Of a DNA stretch of 50,304 bases, positions 49,061-50,304 are shown piece by piece. The translations under genes and the position numbers were made by a program. Source of the stretch: Streptosporangiaceae bacterium (GTDB lineage Bacteria; Actinomycetota; Actinomycetes; Streptosporangiales; Streptosporangiaceae); the NCBI GenBank assembly GCA_030041275.1, contig JASHOE010000035.1, forward strand, positions 1-50,304, given 5' to 3'. Numbering within the stretch: the first letter of the stretch is position 1; the number at the start of each line of letters is the position of its first letter. The notes under the pieces are model-generated. The model saw only the letters and a list, made by a program, of their open reading frames with translations. It was not told where the DNA came from and ran no database searches.

Positions 49061-50296
49061 TCAAGCGGCGACGTCGGTGTCCCGACCAGTCTGAGTCGGC
49101 CATGCGGTGGCTTCGTCGTAAAGCGTGCGGGTTTTGAGGCAGCCGTGCAGTATGCCGACGAGCCGGTTGGCGAGTTGCCGCAGTGCCGCTCGGTGCCCGG
49201 CCCCGCGAGCGCGGAGCGTGTCGTAGTAGGCGCGGGCGCCGGGCGAGGCTCGCAGCGCGGTGAAGGCCTGGGCGTCGAGCGCATCGCGGAGCCGGTCGTT
49301 GTGGACGTAGCGGGCCAGCACGGTCGTGCGCTTGCCGGATTTGCGGGTGATGGGGCTGGTGGCGGCGTAGTTCTTGCGAGCCTTCGCCGAGGCGTACCGG
49401 CCCGGGTCGTCGCCGAACTCTGCGAGCACCCGGGCGCCGAGGACATGTCCCAGACCGGGCTGGGAGCTGATGATCTCAGCGTCCGGGTGCGCGCGAAAAT
49501 GCTCGCTCACCTGTCCTTCGAGTACCGCGATCTGCTCGTTCAGGGTCGTGATCACGGCGGTGAGGGAGCGGACGACCGCGGCACAGGCGGCGGTGACGGG
49601 TGGCGGCTGGGTCAGCTGCGGGGCGCGCAGCGCTGCCCTGATCGCGGCCGTCTTGTCCGCGCGGCTGCGGCGGCGGGCGCGTTTGAGCACGGCGTCGATC
49701 TGGGCAGTGGTCAGCCGGGCGGCGGCGGCCGGATCCGGTGCCTTGGCCAGCAACTCCAGCACGTCGGGGGCGTCGAGGTCGTCGAAGGCCTCCAGCGCCG
49801 CCGGGAAGTACTCGCGCAGCTGGTGCCGCAGCCGCTGGGTCTGGCGGGTCCGCTCCCAGATCAGCGTCTTGTGCGCGCGGGCGACGACCTTGACCGCGAC
49901 CGCGCCGGGGCTGTCCGCCGCGACCGGGCGCAGCTGGTGGGAGTCGGTGCGGACCATGTCAGCCAGGGTGTGCGCATCGGCCGGGTCACTCTTGGCTCCC
50001 GAGGGCGAGTGCCGTTCCCGGTACCGGGCTACCTGCAGCGGGTTGACGCCGAACACCTGATATCCGGCCGCGGCCAGCGCGGTCACCCACAAGCCGTGGT
50101 CGGTCTCGATTCCGATCCGCACGACCGCGTCCTCGGCGTCGTCGCCAGCCTGCTCGCCGATCATCGCGTGCAGCCGGGCCATGCCCGCTGCGCCCTCAGC
50201 CAGCCGGGCGCGGGCCAGCCTGCGGCCGGCCTCGTCCATCAGCTCAACATCATGGTGATCTTCAGCCCAGTCATCACCCACCAGCAGTACCCGCAT
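49061..50296 (-). CDS. IS110-family transposase (DEDD recombinase)
   Basis: 411 aa, complete. N-terminal RuvC-like DEDD domain: VGDDWAEDHHDV (Asp8/Asp9), RIGIETDHGLW (Glu64), then AKSDPADAHTLADM (Asp104, Asp107). The C-terminal Tnp20-type domain has SQPGLGHVLGARVLAEFGDD, then ARKNYAATSPITRKSGKRTT with the conserved serine region. The family uses an RNA-guided (bridge RNA) mechanism. For the IS110 group the RNA is encoded in the left end before the gene, which here lies beyond the window edge. It defines the right border of the accessory stretch. Confidence 0.93.
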   Translation of the reverse strand: MRVLLVGDDWAEDHHDVELMDEAGRRLARARLAEGAAGMARLHAMIGEQAGDDAEDAVVRIGIETDHGLWVTALAAAGYQVFGVNPLQVARYRERHSPSGAKSDPADAHTLADMVRTDSHQLRPVAADSPGAVAVKVVARAHKTLIWERTRQTQRLRHQLREYFPAALEAFDDLDAPDVLELLAKAPDPAAAARLTTAQIDAVLKRARRRSRADKTAAIRAALRAPQLTQPPPVTAACAAVVRSLTAVITTLNEQIAVLEGQVSEHFRAHPDAEIISSQPGLGHVLGARVLAEFGDDPGRYASAKARKNYAATSPITRKSGKRTTVLARYVHNDRLRDALDAQAFTALRASPGARAYYDTLRARGAGHRAALRQLANRLVGILHGCLKTRTLYDEATAWPTQTGRDTDVAA

Positions 50297-50304
50297 GAAC
50301 TCTC

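Overview
The window is GC-rich DNA with many GTG starts, 4-nt ATGA/GTGA gene overlaps and several apparently leaderless genes. Together with a mycobacterial-type LexA box in front of an imuA'-imuB pair, a YtrA-type GntR/ABC operon and DUF1707, DUF6817 and DUF6886 proteins, this points to a soil-type actinomycete. The genus cannot be named from the sequence.

Left part (1-10.1 kb): a sugar-utilisation locus. A LacI-type regulator leads a tightly overlapped operon on the minus strand encoding a peptide-type (Dpp/Opp) ABC importer; the second ATPase runs off the window edge. A GH1 beta-glucosidase is divergent from it. Two identical palindromes 22 bp apart lie between them. Downstream are an aldo/keto reductase, a nucleotidyltransferase-like protein, an alpha/beta hydrolase and a repeat-bearing membrane protein.

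10.5-15 kb: an untidy stretch with two GNAT proteins, a decayed gene, a small membrane protein, a DUF6886 protein, a methyltransferase, and four copies of a dispersed intergenic repeat of about 90 bp.

15.1-23.5 kb: an SOS-type imuA'-imuB mutagenesis pair with the LexA box inside its promoter, then an envelope cluster (rhomboid-like membrane protein, a GT-C glycosyltransferase and two tandem GT87 paralogues that share a leaderless promoter) and a HEAT-repeat protein.

23.7-38.9 kb: a frameshifted Tet(M)/OtrA-like ribosomal protection protein, a ferredoxin reductase, a DMT-type transporter, a mannitol dehydrogenase-family enzyme, and a translationally coupled pair of a BNR beta-propeller and a MoaD/ThiS-like protein ending in Gly-Gly. 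Next come a protein of four exact 33-residue repeats, an ArsR regulator overlapping a small membrane coiled-coil protein, a self-regulated GntR-ABC operon, a DUF1707 protein, a DinB-like protein, a DUF6817/transglutaminase pair and a divergent AraC-like regulator.

38.9-50.3 kb: an accessory region. It has three toxin-antitoxin modules (two VapBC, one HigBA-like); the first antitoxin appears to have ATA where ATG is expected. It also holds a VOC protein behind a truncated MerR gene, two MFS remnants, a broken GNAT paralogue, an orphan set of iterated IS-end-like repeats, an O-methyltransferase, a large serine recombinase whose last codons run into an antisense 3' half of a tRNA(CAT), and an IS110-family transposase at the right edge.
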